In this document: positions 9,001 through 18,191 of the stretch, piece after piece
Position numbering within the stretch: position 1 is the first letter of the stretch
How the letters are laid out: each line of letters begins with the position of its first letter
DNA from: Venturia oleaginea
Taxonomy: Eukaryota > Ascomycota > Dothideomycetes > Venturiales > Venturiaceae
DNA length: 64,000 bases
Reading direction: 5' to 3'
Assembly: GCA_013176395.1 (NCBI GenBank)
Contig: JABMLP010000018.1
Span: 1,116,001 to 1,180,000, forward strand
Made by a program: the position numbers and the translations under genes
The notes under the pieces: generated by a model
The model's database searches: none
What the model was told of the DNA's origin: nothing
Seen by the model: only the letters and a program-made list of their open reading frames with translations

Positions 9001-9813
9001 CTACGTAAGTTCTGTACATTTAGTCAGAACGACTGGGTCGAGCTCCTGCCTATTGCTCAAATATGCCTCGATAATAGACCAAACCAAGCTACGGGCCTAT
9101 CGCCTTTCTTCTTAACCCACGGTTATAACATTGAGCATATAGGAACTGTTGAAGCTCCCCAGGAAACCCCTAAGAATCCAAAAGAAAAAGCACAAGATCT
9201 TATAGCAAAATTGAAGGACGCACAAGAATGGGCAGAAACGTCAATGGTATCAGCTCAGCAACAGCAAGAATACTACTCTAATAGAGATCGTGCTCCGGAT
9301 GACTCTTTTAAAGTGGGAGACAAAGTCTGGCTCAACCTAAAGAACGTAAAAACCCTACGTCCTTGTAAGAAACTAGACTGGATTCATGGGAAGTATACAG
9401 TTACACGAGTTATCAACTCAATGTCTTACGAGCTTGATACACCCAGAGGAATCCACAACCGATTTCATACGTCTTTACTTAGGAGAGCTGGCACAGATCC
9501 CCTACCTTCACAAATACAAGATAATACACAGCCGCCTCCTATAGTAACTGAACAAGGAGACGAGGAATACGGTATCGAGGCTATTCTAGCCGCAAGATGG
9601 CGCCGGCGAGGTCGACAACAAACGCGAGAAGTCTTAGTTAAGTGGGTAGGCTACGTTGATCCTACGTGGGAACCCCTTAGCGAACTCCAACAAACTACAG
9701 CTCTGGACGCTTTTGAAAGTGCCTACGGCAACGTTCTTGAAAACGACGGACCTATACTACGCCCTCAGAGACTACGCTCACATCGATCTACAAGAGAGGG
9801 GGGGAGGGGATAA
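6028..9813 (+). CDS. pol: Chromovirus Pol polyprotein with chromodomain
   Basis: About 1261 residues counted from TTG 6028. The real N-terminus is probably made by -1 frameshifting from gag. Domains in order: aspartic protease with LLDNGSS (D59-N-G, where DSG or DTG is usual); reverse transcriptase about 290-430 with YLDD at 411-414; RNase H with D562 in the EPDASG motif; integrase HHCC zinc finger H815, H822, C852, C855; integrase core D885, D946, E983; chromodomain from about 1181 to 1228 (ending VKWVGYVDPTWEPLSEL). It copies the element RNA into DNA and inserts it. Chromodomains of this class bind methylated histone H3 and steer insertion to heterochromatin. The stop TAA 9811-9813 touches the 3' LTR. 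Confidence 0.93.
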   Translation: MSKESIERVNSILNSNKDTDSHRSRIEKEWKQFRPKMLSRLFYTNTIVNDIYSLKTLLDNGSSCYASINEEKASQMDLEVLPISPRTIGGVLKEEGQTQVTKIAKLNLDLGGLICNAFAYIVPGQFEDLLLGRPFLKDTKAVINESKGTLTFANGISIRDAKFEDKLDIQQVAPVRFHRLVTSTLEKIKDASRVFAVTLRDIDIALKPKVPLTTEQILELLPKRFHKYAAVFDPKRAERLPPHRPGIDHEIPIEEGKPLPWGPLYGMGREQLLVLRRTLTELLDKGFIRESKSVAASPVLFVKKPGGGLRFCVDYRALNAITRKDRYPLPLVKETLLTLARAKYLSKLDVNAAFHKIRIATGDEFKTAFRTRYGLFEWLVTPFGLTGAPASFQRSINYILRRYLDEFCSAYLDDIVIYSSKNLKDHEEKTEKILQSCLNAGLYLDIRKCEFNTKRVKYLGFVIDTETGLHMDPEKIKAIKEWERPTTLRGVRGFLGFTNFYRDFVKDNSTIREPLVRLTKKNTPFLWGKEQEESFQKLKAEFCKEPVLSALDEDKPTRVEPDASGWASGAVLSQKDELGNWKPCAFFSTKHLPAECNYDIHDKELMAIVKALVHWTSELLSLSKPFIILTDHKNLEKFMVKRELNERQMRWAQILAKFNFKLGYRPGSESVVPDALTRRDQDLPKDIQDPRIVERTRTLLPPKLWINVLEDKTPAREEAAQENAQEVDKEPIPFIQNPFLSGDLRDRWETALEGDLDYRRIFQSVLKQDRQFPSKLKVPTSIGDCKVENNQLYYRDRIWLPSYEPLLTGVIQEIHDSVLSGHPGREATIAILSRQFYWPGFAQDIRQFIRNCDVCGRTSVWRDKKKGLLKPLPVPSRIWQDISVDFIVELPESQRCTRLCVITDRLGKGTILFPVPKEQFGAEGFAKLFMQNYVRLHWLPRSLVSDRDTRFVNAFWKEVCHLLKIERRLSTAYHPETDGSTKERNQEVEAYLRKFCTFSQNDWVELLPIAQICLDNRPNQATGLSPFFLTHGYNIEHIGTVEAPQETPKNPKEKAQDLIAKLKDAQEWAETSMVSAQQQQEYYSNRDRAPDDSFKVGDKVWLNLKNVKTLRPCKKLDWIHGKYTVTRVINSMSYELDTPRGIHNRFHTSLLRRAGTDPLPSQIQDNTQPPPIVTEQGDEEYGIEAILAARWRRRGRQQTREVLVKWVGYVDPTWEPLSELQQTTALDAFESAYGNVLENDGPILRPQRLRSHRSTREGGRG
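9792..9810 (+). other. Polypurine tract
   Basis: An unbroken run of 19 purines, AAGAGAGGGGGGGAGGGGA, ends one codon before the 3' LTR. It also encodes the last residues of Pol. It should prime plus-strand DNA synthesis. Confidence 0.85.
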
Positions 9814-10123
9814 TGTTAAGGGATGGAATCCTTCTCTCTAGCTTATCCATGACTGGATTTCCAATTGTTCTCTTGTTATTCTGCAAGCTGTCATGTTCTA
9901 TTTTGCAAGCTGTCATGTTCTATTTCGCAAGCTGCCATGTTCTATTTTGCAAGCTGTCACGTTTCCATTTAAAGATACTTTCTAGAAGGATCTATTGTAA
10001 GAGGAGGATTATATATACGAGCTATCCTTCCTGTATTTACACTTTCTTCTCTGTACTTAGATACTTGAAATATAAGCTGTCTTCCCTCACTTGCGAAACA
10101 CCTTTGAGGGTTGAACTCTTACA
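9814..10123 (+). repeat. 3' LTR of chromovirus
   Basis: 310 bp with TGTTAAGG...CTTACA ends. It has four 22-bp units instead of five. It differs from the 5' LTR at two bases just downstream of the TATA box (TATATACGAG for TATATACTAG, and CTGTATTT for CTGTACTT). It inserts into the gene fragment that follows at 10124. Confidence 0.92.
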
Positions 10124-10312
10124 CAAAGAAAGCATGCACGGCAAGAAGAAAATGAAATTGCACGAATGAATTTGGCTAAAGTTGCTCCAGTTGTTCACAC
10201 GATGGAACTGGCCTCAGATGAGGAATGGGTTGTTGTTGCTGAACCATATACGTCAGAGCATGCACCTCTAACGTTTCCTGTGTTTAAACGTAAGAAACTG
10301 ACGACGTTGTAG
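10124..10312 (+). pseudogene. C-terminal fragment of an interrupted gene, probably from a transposon
   Basis: The frame beginning at 10127 is open for 61 codons to TAG 10310-10312. It reads as a basic, Arg/Lys/Glu-rich stretch (RQEENEIARMNLAKVAPVV) and ends KRKKLTTL. Its upstream part is missing because the chromovirus LTR sits directly before it. I do not recognise the protein. The style suggests the tail of a transposase. It is followed by about 260 bp of AT-rich sequence with AATGACAC motifs repeated at 10417 and 10459. Confidence 0.45.
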
Positions 10313-10578
10313 TCGAAATATGGTTTGGTATCGATGGCCAAGATGTGGAGTTATTTTTGTTGTTTACTTCGCATTTTTAGCGTTATTGTTGGTCACGTGT
10401 GTTTATCGCAAATATGAAAATGACACTATTGACACTTGTATACTACTCAATTATGTAAATGACACCATTTGTGTGGATTGAATGGCCTTGGCATTATTGT
10501 TTTGGTGTCAAATGAGTGATTTGAGTGGATTTTGAGTGGATTTTGAGAAGTGAAGACTGTAGTGAAATTCGTTGTTGA

Positions 10579-11220
10579 GCTGATGGTTTTTGTTTGGGTA
10601 GAGCTGGATGCCCTAACACGGCATCGGGGGACCAATGGTGTGCCTTCACATCGACGAATATAGGCATTGATAGACAGGAATATGGCGTAGGTGTTCCCGT
10701 CGTAGCAGGCACGGATTTGGTCATCGTTTGTAAGTTCCATCTTCTCCTATCGTGCCGGCTAATTCGAAAGATGGTCGATTAACAAAGGGTAGACAAATAC
10801 GACGAAGCGACAAAACAATTTGGTCAAACGCTTTCGATTGATGGGAAGATCGTCTCAGAACAGTCGTTGGCTATTGGGAAGGGAAACCGGTTCAATACCG
10901 CTGTCGAGGTGCAAGCTGGTTTCTCGGGGACTATTCTCGCTCATAGTAAGTTCTTCCTGTCTTTTTCCTGGGAAGAAAGTGGGAACTTACTTGTTATAGC
11001 ATACACAAACAACACCTTCACGTTCGCAGCTGCGATTCCTGGATTTCCCAATACGCTCACCATACAGAAAGGCATCGTTGCTTCTAAGCCTGTGACTGTG
11101 GATGGAGGGAAGACATGGACGGTTGATCAGATCATGATTCCTGATAGTAAGTATGGGAGCTCTGGTTTCATCCCCGCCTAGAACCATTTCATCGTCATTG
11201 TGATCAAGTTGAAGACATAG
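10579..11220 (+). CDS. Unrecognised protein gene, four inferred exons, start unresolved
   Basis: Three good introns connect one reading frame. Exon A ends at 10729 (GTAAGT donor, acceptor TAG 10790-10792). Exon B is 10793-10945 (donor GTAAGT, acceptor ATAG 10996-10999). Exon C is 11000-11146. A short fourth exon, 11182-11220, would add NHFIVIVIKLKT, but its intron would be only 35 nt. Without it the protein ends at TAG 11179-11181. The product is beta-strand-like (DQWCAFTSTNIGID, TLSIDGKIVSEQS, YTNNTFTFAAAIPGFPNTLTIQKG). The frame opens at 10579 after a stop, and no ATG is in frame, so a first exon is missing or was not found. I do not recognise the family. It may be a 5'-truncated pseudogene. 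Confidence 0.5.
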
Positions 11221-11879
11221 AGTCATTTCATGCCGAGGATGGTGAGCGAGCTGGAGAAACAAAGGGATCAAAGCGGCGGATAGAATGAGATTGTGAAAAA
11301 CAAAGAAACAGGAAGGCCAGTCGATTCAAGCCGACTCACTAGCGTTTCCTCAAACAACGATAAACATGTTTGTTTCTTGATCAAGTCTCTTCCAAAGTAC
11401 ATAGAGGCGTCCCCGGTTGTTTCGAAATCTTCTCGCAGGTCATAAACATTCTCTTTAGTGGACGCGCAATCAACTCGTTGCTCTGTTTCCGATCTGCTTT
11501 CTGTTTTGCGGCCGGGTTAGCGTTCAGGCCGTATAAACTGCCTACCAACTCCAATATACCAATGACTCAATCTCACAAAAGAACATCGGATCCTTCGCAA
11601 TAATCAACTGAATACTTCTTCCACATCTATTCCTATCCGCACTATGAAAGCTTCCTCAATTGCGTTGTAGGCACTTATTAAATTCCGCTCTCTCCTCCGT
11701 TGATTCAGGGTAGATAAGTACTGTAGGAACTGCACGCCTAAATCAACATCAGCATCATCTTCCAGATCTATCACTCTTCCAAACTAAGCCTCTTCTTCAA
11801 CCTTTCCTCTCATCAAACATCAGTGCCAATATCAGCACCGACAGTACCGACCAGTCAGCCAATCAATCAATCGATCACA

Positions 11880-12245
11880 ATGCTTTTCTCAACCATCCTC
11901 GCCATCCTCTTTACCACCGCTTTCGCAACACCAATCCCTCAACCCCAACGCCAACAGGGCTCCTACGACGTAGGGGGTGCCTTTGGTAATCTTATCTCAG
12001 AGGGTGCACACCAAGCCGGTCACCTCACCGGAGATATCGGTATGTCAACTCAACAATCTCTCCCCTGCCTTGCATCAATACTGATCAAGTTTTTAGTCAA
12101 CGGTGTAGCGGCTGTTCCCAAGGCTGCAGCAGGAGGGTTGGCAGGTCTTATGGATGCCACGACGGGCATCATGAAGGGGACTGATAATGCGATCGGGTGG
12201 GGGAACCATGGTAGCCAGGGAACATCTGGTGAGAGAAGATTTTAG
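11880..12245 (+). CDS. Small secreted protein, Gly/Ala-rich
   Basis: Two exons, 11880-12039 and 12097-12245, with a 57-nt intron (GTATGT donor, TTTTTAG acceptor), give 102 residues. The N-terminus MLFSTILAILFTTAFATPIPQPQ is a clear signal peptide, probably cut near ATP. The mature part has no cysteines and carries Gly/Ala stretches (GGAFGNLISEGAHQAGHL, VAAVPKAAAGGLAGLMDATTGIMKG) that look amphipathic. ATG 11880 follows a TCACA context and is the natural start. The function is unknown. Size and secretion would be compatible with an effector or a surface-active protein, but nothing in the sequence proves that. Confidence 0.75.
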   Translation: MLFSTILAILFTTAFATPIPQPQRQQGSYDVGGAFGNLISEGAHQAGHLTGDIGMSTQQSLPCLASILIKFLVNGVAAVPKAAAGGLAGLMDATTGIMKGTDNAIGWGNHGSQGTSGERRF

Positions 12246-12613
12246 AGGCCTCCACCTGGGTGTTAGGTGATGATATGGTGATCTAGACGCATTGATGTCT
12301 GATGCCATGGTTACGGGTCGGTTTGGTGATTCGGGCTGTAGTTCGGATATTCTCTTCATCTGTTTCGTAAATTTATGAGAGCTGTGGTGTCGGAGACATT
12401 GGAGGCTTGGGAAGGTGAGGATTTCATCACGATAGTATTTGGGCTTGGAGAAGTTTGCGTATTATGAAATATTTGTTCTTAGTGTTATTATTTCTTTAGT
12501 CAGGTTCCAGTCGCACACTCCTATTCCAATTATTCTTCCTGCGATCTACGGATCATTAGCAAAGGTCACAAAAAACATGCCTGCGGATCATTAGTAAACA
12601 TTTACACAAATCA

Positions 12614-13887
12614 TCAGAGAAGGTCCATACCCATCACGTCAGCCATCCCCATGTCGTTATGTTCACCACCATTTCTCATCGGATGTGTCTTGAGATCATA
12701 CACACTCTTCATACTCAATACATCCCCTTTCTTCAGCTTGAGGTCCGGTGGACATGGGGTCATTGACACAATCGTCTCGTCGTTGTTGGAACCGCCCTTG
12801 CCGTACACGGCATTGGACTCGCAGATCTCCTTGTCATTGTTGAGCAGGATCATTTTAGACCCTCCATCGTGCAGATGCGGAGCTGCATTACATGTCAGTG
12901 TATCAAGAAGGCAGGTCAGAGGAAAGGGAAGTGCATACACGTAGAAACGATAGTGGTATCAGCCGTGATTGGGTATTTATCGCTTTCTGTGACAGCGACG
13001 CCATTCGGATCTAGCTTTATGACAATTGCTCCAGGGTATTTTCGGTCTGCAGGACATCCGGTCACGGATATCAGTGTTGCTGCTGCGTCCCGCATACTTT
13101 CTTTTCCCGGGACATATTCGAGGTCAAAGGTGAAGTAGACCGTCTGGTTCGCCTCATTGTAATTCACCAGATCAACCTGATTAATGATTTTATCCCCTTT
13201 CCCAAGATAATAGCCGGTGTTTGCGCTGCCATCACTTGAGGTAAACCTGACACTGGAGCCGAGTGAATCATCTCCGTGGGCGAGGAATTCAGATCCAAAC
13301 TCCAACGGGGAGGCTTTCTGTGCCTTGGCACATCTGTTGACTGGAAGATTTGAGTTTTTGGATAGATCGCGGTTGACAATGTGGTGAACATAAATGCCAC
13401 TCGCTGGACCGGCTTCCTTTCCATCCTCGAATCGAATTGACGTCTTGCCGGCTAAGACGGTGCAGTCTGAACACAAACCATCTGAGACGATGTCTAGGAA
13501 TGCTTGGCCCTTCGGGTCCAGCGATTTGGTCATGGATTCTGGTCGTGGTTCCTATAGGACATTAGCCTCGGTTGACAACCTGATAGGCTACCAACATACA
13601 TTTTTACCTGCCAAAGCATAGGGGCCGTAGGTTGCTAACAGTCTTTTGGCCGTCTTTCTCAACCGAGGCTGCGACTCCTCTACTTTTGAGAGTTGGGCTT
13701 TGGGAAGTGCAGCAATGATGGATTCGACTGAGAAGGTGGCATTGGACTTCTTCAATGCAGCGAGTAATGGTGATATCGGCGAATCGACAGACGCAGACGC
13801 AGACGCATGCGCATGTTCGTGTCTTGGTTGAACTGGATTTGCTGATACAACCGCCAATGGCAGGACAAAACAGAGAATGTTCTTCAT
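12614..13887 (-). CDS. Secreted SURNod19-like protein
   Basis: Three exons (13600-13887, 12939-13551, 12614-12882) give 389 residues. The introns are 48 and 56 nt, and their phases are fixed by keeping the frame (exon 1 ends AGKN, exon 2 starts EPRPES). MKNILCFVLPLAVVSANP is a signal peptide. The C-terminal half has HLHDGGSKMILLNNDKEICES, VSMTPCPPDLKLKKGDVLSMKSVYDL and a Met-rich GMADVMGMDL end, which resembles the stress-up-regulated Nod19 domain. An internal VHHIVNRD and several cysteines fit an extracellular fold that may bind metal. Residue 23 is His here and Gln in the right-arm copy (base 13819). The family call is from memory of motif style and needs a profile search. Confidence 0.6.
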
Positions 13888-14133
13888 TTTCAGATGTAGA
13901 GATGAGGTTGGTATAACGATTGATCTGCTAGTCTGAAGCAACAGCCATATTTATAAGATACATCTGAATTCGCAAGTCGGAGTCGATGGATCGGCCAGTC
14001 GGCTCTTTCCCTGAATGACAGTTCTACCTACATAGTACTTCCTATGTTGTTCCTGGCTTGTGGAGGTGGTTAGTGGTCTTGGCCTGGTCTTCGTGTTCGC
14101 TATCTTGTTCGCTTAGCGAGGGATGCGGGAAGT

Positions 14134-14205
14134 TGTTTATTATACTTATAGATTGATGCCAAACCCAAGATGTTTATTATACTTAGATTGATGCCAAACC
14201 CAAGA
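14134..14205. repeat. Two-copy tandem repeat of 37 and 35 bp
   Basis: Units 14134-14170 and 14171-14205 share TGTTTATTATACTTA and GATTGATGCCAAACCCAAGA; the second lacks two bases (TA). It lies in the divergent promoter region between the SURNod19-like gene and the poly(A)-polymerase gene. Confidence 0.85.
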
Positions 14206-14511
14206 TGGCACCTTGAAAAGCAAGTCGCTGAATAATGGAGGGAGGTCCGAGGTAGTACAGGTACTGGCAGGTAGACAAGAGAGACACCAGACAAATGGTT
14301 TGATATCACAAAACATGTCGGACACCTCGAGCCTCGGGATCAAGGAATGGCCTTGTACAAAGTAATATCGTACTTACGATAACGGATCGATTTTGTCCGT
14401 TTGTCGGTTCTTGGCAAATGAAGGCCATGGCATGGATCCCAACAGCTCGCGTACTGTGGTAGACTGCACTGCGATGCGACTGCTCAGGTACCGCATGCTC
14501 ATGACTGCACG

Positions 14512-16177
14512 TGACTAAGATATTCATGGGCCGGTATGATGATCACGTGACCGAAAGTTGAGCGGTACTAATGAGATGTCTTACCCGTGGACTACCCGTC
14601 AGACATTTCTCGAATCAGCAACACTTCACAGTCCCAACACCCCGTCGACCTTCGCCTCCACCTCTGCCGCAATCAAAGCGATTCGCACTGTGAGTAAAAT
14701 CAGTTCGCCCCATTGCGAAATCCGTCTTCTGACTAACCATCTCTAGCCATCACTTTCAGACGAAACACCACTCATCTGACATCATGACAGATTCTTATCG
14801 CGGCAGCCGCTATAATGGCGACTCCTACCAACCACGTCCTCGCTCACCTTCTCCGCGCCGCGACGACATGTATCGCTTTGGCGCCAGCAATTCACGAGCC
14901 GACCATTACAGTGTCTCCAACCATGGCCGTGGCGATTTCAGCTTTCGCAATGAATCCCACCAGACCCAGTGGCCGACCGGGCCACGAGCCGAGCACAATC
15001 GTCCCAACAGAAATCAAAATAGGAACAGGACTGGTCCAGGCAATCGCGGTGGCCGCGGAGCCAGATGGCAGCCTAGAGGATCGAAAGCTGCGAACGAGCG
15101 AAAAATTCTAAATACTGGCATGGATCGCGACATCACTCCAGAACGCCTGGAGGGAATGACACAAGGCGCACTAATATTCAACCCAGATCAAGAAGAGTCT
15201 GACTCAGAGATCCAAGAAGAAAGTGAGAAGCAAGATGACTCTGAAGAAGGACCCTCCAAGAAACGCATCAGGACAGCGCAAGTCGAGGCCGATGGCGACG
15301 AAAAACCAAAATGGTCCAATCCAGATCCCTACTACTCACTTCCACCCGTTCTTGAGGACGCAAACGCAAAGAAGAAGGATGTCGTTGAGCTCATCAGAAA
15401 GGCTAAGATCACTGCCGAAAAGGACAAGGAAGACGCCACAAATGCTGTTGCGCAGAACGACGATTTCATCTCTTTCGCCATGGACGAGGACGAAGAAGAT
15501 CACATTTCAATCTCGAGTGACGACAGCTCTGACATTGTTGAAATACAAGCTCCCGTCCAGGCCTCAGCCGCCTCCAATTCGGTCCCCCCATTCAGCCATC
15601 TTACCAACTTCCACCCACTTCTGGCAAATACACCGGCTGCTACAGGTGTCCGCCCGACCCCAAACGTCGACGTCCGACGCGAAACTGACACTTGGCCGCC
15701 CAAAACCAACCACGAGGCTGTCAATCGACCTCAACAACGAGATACTTCCTACAAGCAGCATGATACGAAGCGGAAACGCAACAACACAGTCAATGACCTG
15801 GCGCGAGACTGGGTTGAGAACAGATATGAGCATGCAGTTCCATGGCTCAGGGAGGACCACTCGGACCTCAAGTCTACCGCTGTCTGGCTTCACAAGGAGA
15901 TCTGCGACTTCTATGATTTTGTCAAACCAACGGAATACGAACACGCTATTCGCAAGAACTGTGTTGATCGTATTGCCCGTGCCTTGAGCAGGGACTACCC
16001 AGATTTCGATCTTCGCGCCTTTGGCTCTTACGCTTATGGCATATATCTTCCCACAGCTGATATGGATCTCGTTTTTATCTCTCGTCGTTACCAGCAAACA
16101 GGCATTCCAGATTTTCACCCAAGCTTTAAACAACTGAACAGGGTTCTGGCATCTTTGCGTAAGGCCGGCATCACAGC
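14512..16177. other. Segment missing from the right arm
   Basis: These 1666 bases are absent between right-arm positions 58889 and 58890. The joint reads ATGACTGCACG|CGACTATGG with no shared base at the break. It removes the proximal promoter and the first 464 codons of the poly(A)-polymerase gene. Confidence 0.95.
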
Positions 16178-16945
16178 CGACTATGGCTCTCAGGTTATCG
16201 CCAAAGCAAAGGTCCCCATCGTTAAGTTCGTGGATCGGTTGACCGGCTTGAAGGTTGATATATCTTTCGAGAACATCACCGGCATAACTGCACTCTCAAG
16301 CTTCGATGCGTGGAAAGCACAATATCCCCAATTCACGGTGCTGGTCACACTGATCAAACAGTTCCTTTTGATGCGAGACCTCAACGAGGTGCATACCGGT
16401 GGTCTTGGTGGATTTTCTGTCGCGTGTCTTGTCGTCAGCATGCTTCAACACTCGCCTGACATCCAGAGCGGAAATCCGCCAACTCTTGGTGCTTTGTTAT
16501 TACGCTTCCTCAAGTTATATGGAAGTGACTTCAATATGACATCCCTTGGTATTAGCGTCAATCCGCCCAAGTACATCCCAAAGGTACGTGAAGAGCCTCG
16601 GACACACAAATAACAATGTATAACAAGGTCCATACTAATTTTTCTCAGAATGTGTACAACAAGAGCTACGGAAGAGCCAAGTGGCTCATTCATGACCCCC
16701 ACAATGCAGATAATGACGTGTCCGGCGGATCGTCTCAGGCTGAGCTAATTGCAGACATGTTTTACGAGGCGTACCATATCCTCAGAGATCTCATGGAGCT
16801 CCTTGGTCATGCTGGACCAACTATACGCAAGGGCCGAAGTATCCTTCATCCTATCTTCGGTGGTAATTACCAGTCCTTCGTCGATCAGCGGGAGCAGCTC
16901 CAGGAGGTCTACGATCGAATGCAAGTGCAAGGATACTTCTCCTGA
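14784..16945 (+). CDS. Non-canonical poly(A) polymerase, Trf4/Trf5/Cid14 type
   Basis: Two exons, 14784-16583 and 16649-16945, with a 65-nt phase-0 intron (GTACGT, TACTAAT branch, TCTCAG), give 698 residues. The first 330 residues are low-complexity, with RS/RGG-like stretches (GNRGGRGARW) and acidic runs. The nucleotidyltransferase core has FGSYAYGIYLPTADMDL (G414-S415, catalytic D426 and D428) and a third acidic residue D492 in KVDISF. The PAP-associated domain follows (TGGLGGFSVACLVVSMLQ). Such enzymes add short A tails to nuclear RNAs in the TRAMP complex and hand them to the exosome. The start lies after a CATC context. This is the only complete copy in the window, since the right-arm copy is truncated. 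Confidence 0.88.
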
Positions 16946-18191
16946 TCGAGCTTCGCGTTGACAATTTGCATCGTTTTGAATGGTGTTCTTACGGGTTTGT
17001 ACCACGACTCGGACACAAGTCACACTTCACCGCGGTTGGGAGTGGGCCTTGTCCTTGGGGAAGGCGTTTGGGCGGCACAACTACTAACAACGGATATACC
17101 CTGTATGAACAGCGGATGGCAGCTTTTGATTTCTTGTTGTTTTATTGTAGTGGCATCCCAATGCTCGTAGGAATTCCATGGTCAGTCACAGCGCATCTGT
17201 GTTCTCTATTCAAGCTGACTTTTCACAGAATGGCGCAGACGATGTCTGGTAAGGTAATGATGGATGCAACATGCGGCCTCTGATTCACGTCAGCTGGGAG
17301 CCGTGACTGATCAGGTTTGTCTGATATTGCATTGTATCACGTCCTCACCCCAAGAGCTTGATTCTGCTGTAACATGTCTTAACACTGATTTAGGGTCTTC
17401 CCGAGTCCTTCAATCGTATACACTAGTGTAACAATATACGTCCACAGACTGTAAACAAAGTCGACCCTACTGACACTTTTCCTGAAGCGCCGCAGTCAAG
17501 GACAGCCTCGCTTGGGCTGCTGGACTAGCAATGTGCTATCACCTGTGATTATGGTCGAAGGAACAGTGTGCTCTTTTACAACGCTCCTTTGACTCGATCC
17601 ATCGCTTGCCTGCAATACTATAGGCTTCATGACTAACTTCCAGCAAACTGTGGACATCTGAGGGCAAATCTGAGGACACTTGAGAGAATGACTGTGGAAA
17701 ATTGCCACTCCATTTTCTCTTCAGACAATACCAAATATCCCTTGATATTTGTATGGTACTGAACTTGAACATCACTCGCTCGTCGGCTTCCGCAAGGGAG
17801 CTCTTGACTTGTGGGGCCTTTTCTCATCCTTACTTTCGCCTGCGCGGTGGGATTGGGAAGAGGATTGTTTCTACGCTACTATCGAATATAATGTATCTCC
17901 TTGGACATTTTATTAGCGAGTCAAGGCCATGTTTGAATGACTGTTATGCCCTTTGTACGGTGGCATTGCATTTTTGTCCCTGCATCTGCATCTTGCAGCC
18001 TAGACCCCACCACCTACAACACAACGCCTCCAGGCACCGGCCATTGAAAAGGCCTGTAATCGAAAGGGTCCCTCAACCGTGAAGTGGAATCATACAAGTA
18101 GCCCCAGAAAAGGCAACATAAAACGATCATCAGCCGAACCATAATCTCTTCTTTATTCTACCTATTCCATCAGCGCCGCGGCAAGAAAAAC
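16946..18191. other. Intergenic region without recognised gene
   Basis: About 1.25 kb between the poly(A)-polymerase stop and the macro-domain start. Only short reading frames without recognisable features are present. The last 100 bp before 18192 are C/T-rich, as in fungal promoters. Confidence 0.6.

Larger units (their letters stand above)
3962..10123 (+). mobile_element. Ty3/gypsy chromovirus, structurally complete
   Basis: A 6162-bp LTR retrotransposon. It has a 332-bp 5' LTR and a 310-bp 3' LTR, both starting TGTTAAGGG and ending CTTACA. It also has a self-complementary primer site, a repeat-rich leader, a gag with a CCHC knuckle, and a pol in the -1 frame (protease, RT, RNase H, integrase, chromodomain), then a polypurine tract just before the 3' LTR. 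The domain order and the terminal chromodomain identify a chromovirus, and the self-priming signal suggests the Tf1/sushi branch. The flanks (GAAAC-C and CAAAG) show no target-site duplication because the left flank is an inverted copy of the same element. Reading frames look intact, so it could be active or have been active recently. Confidence 0.93.
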
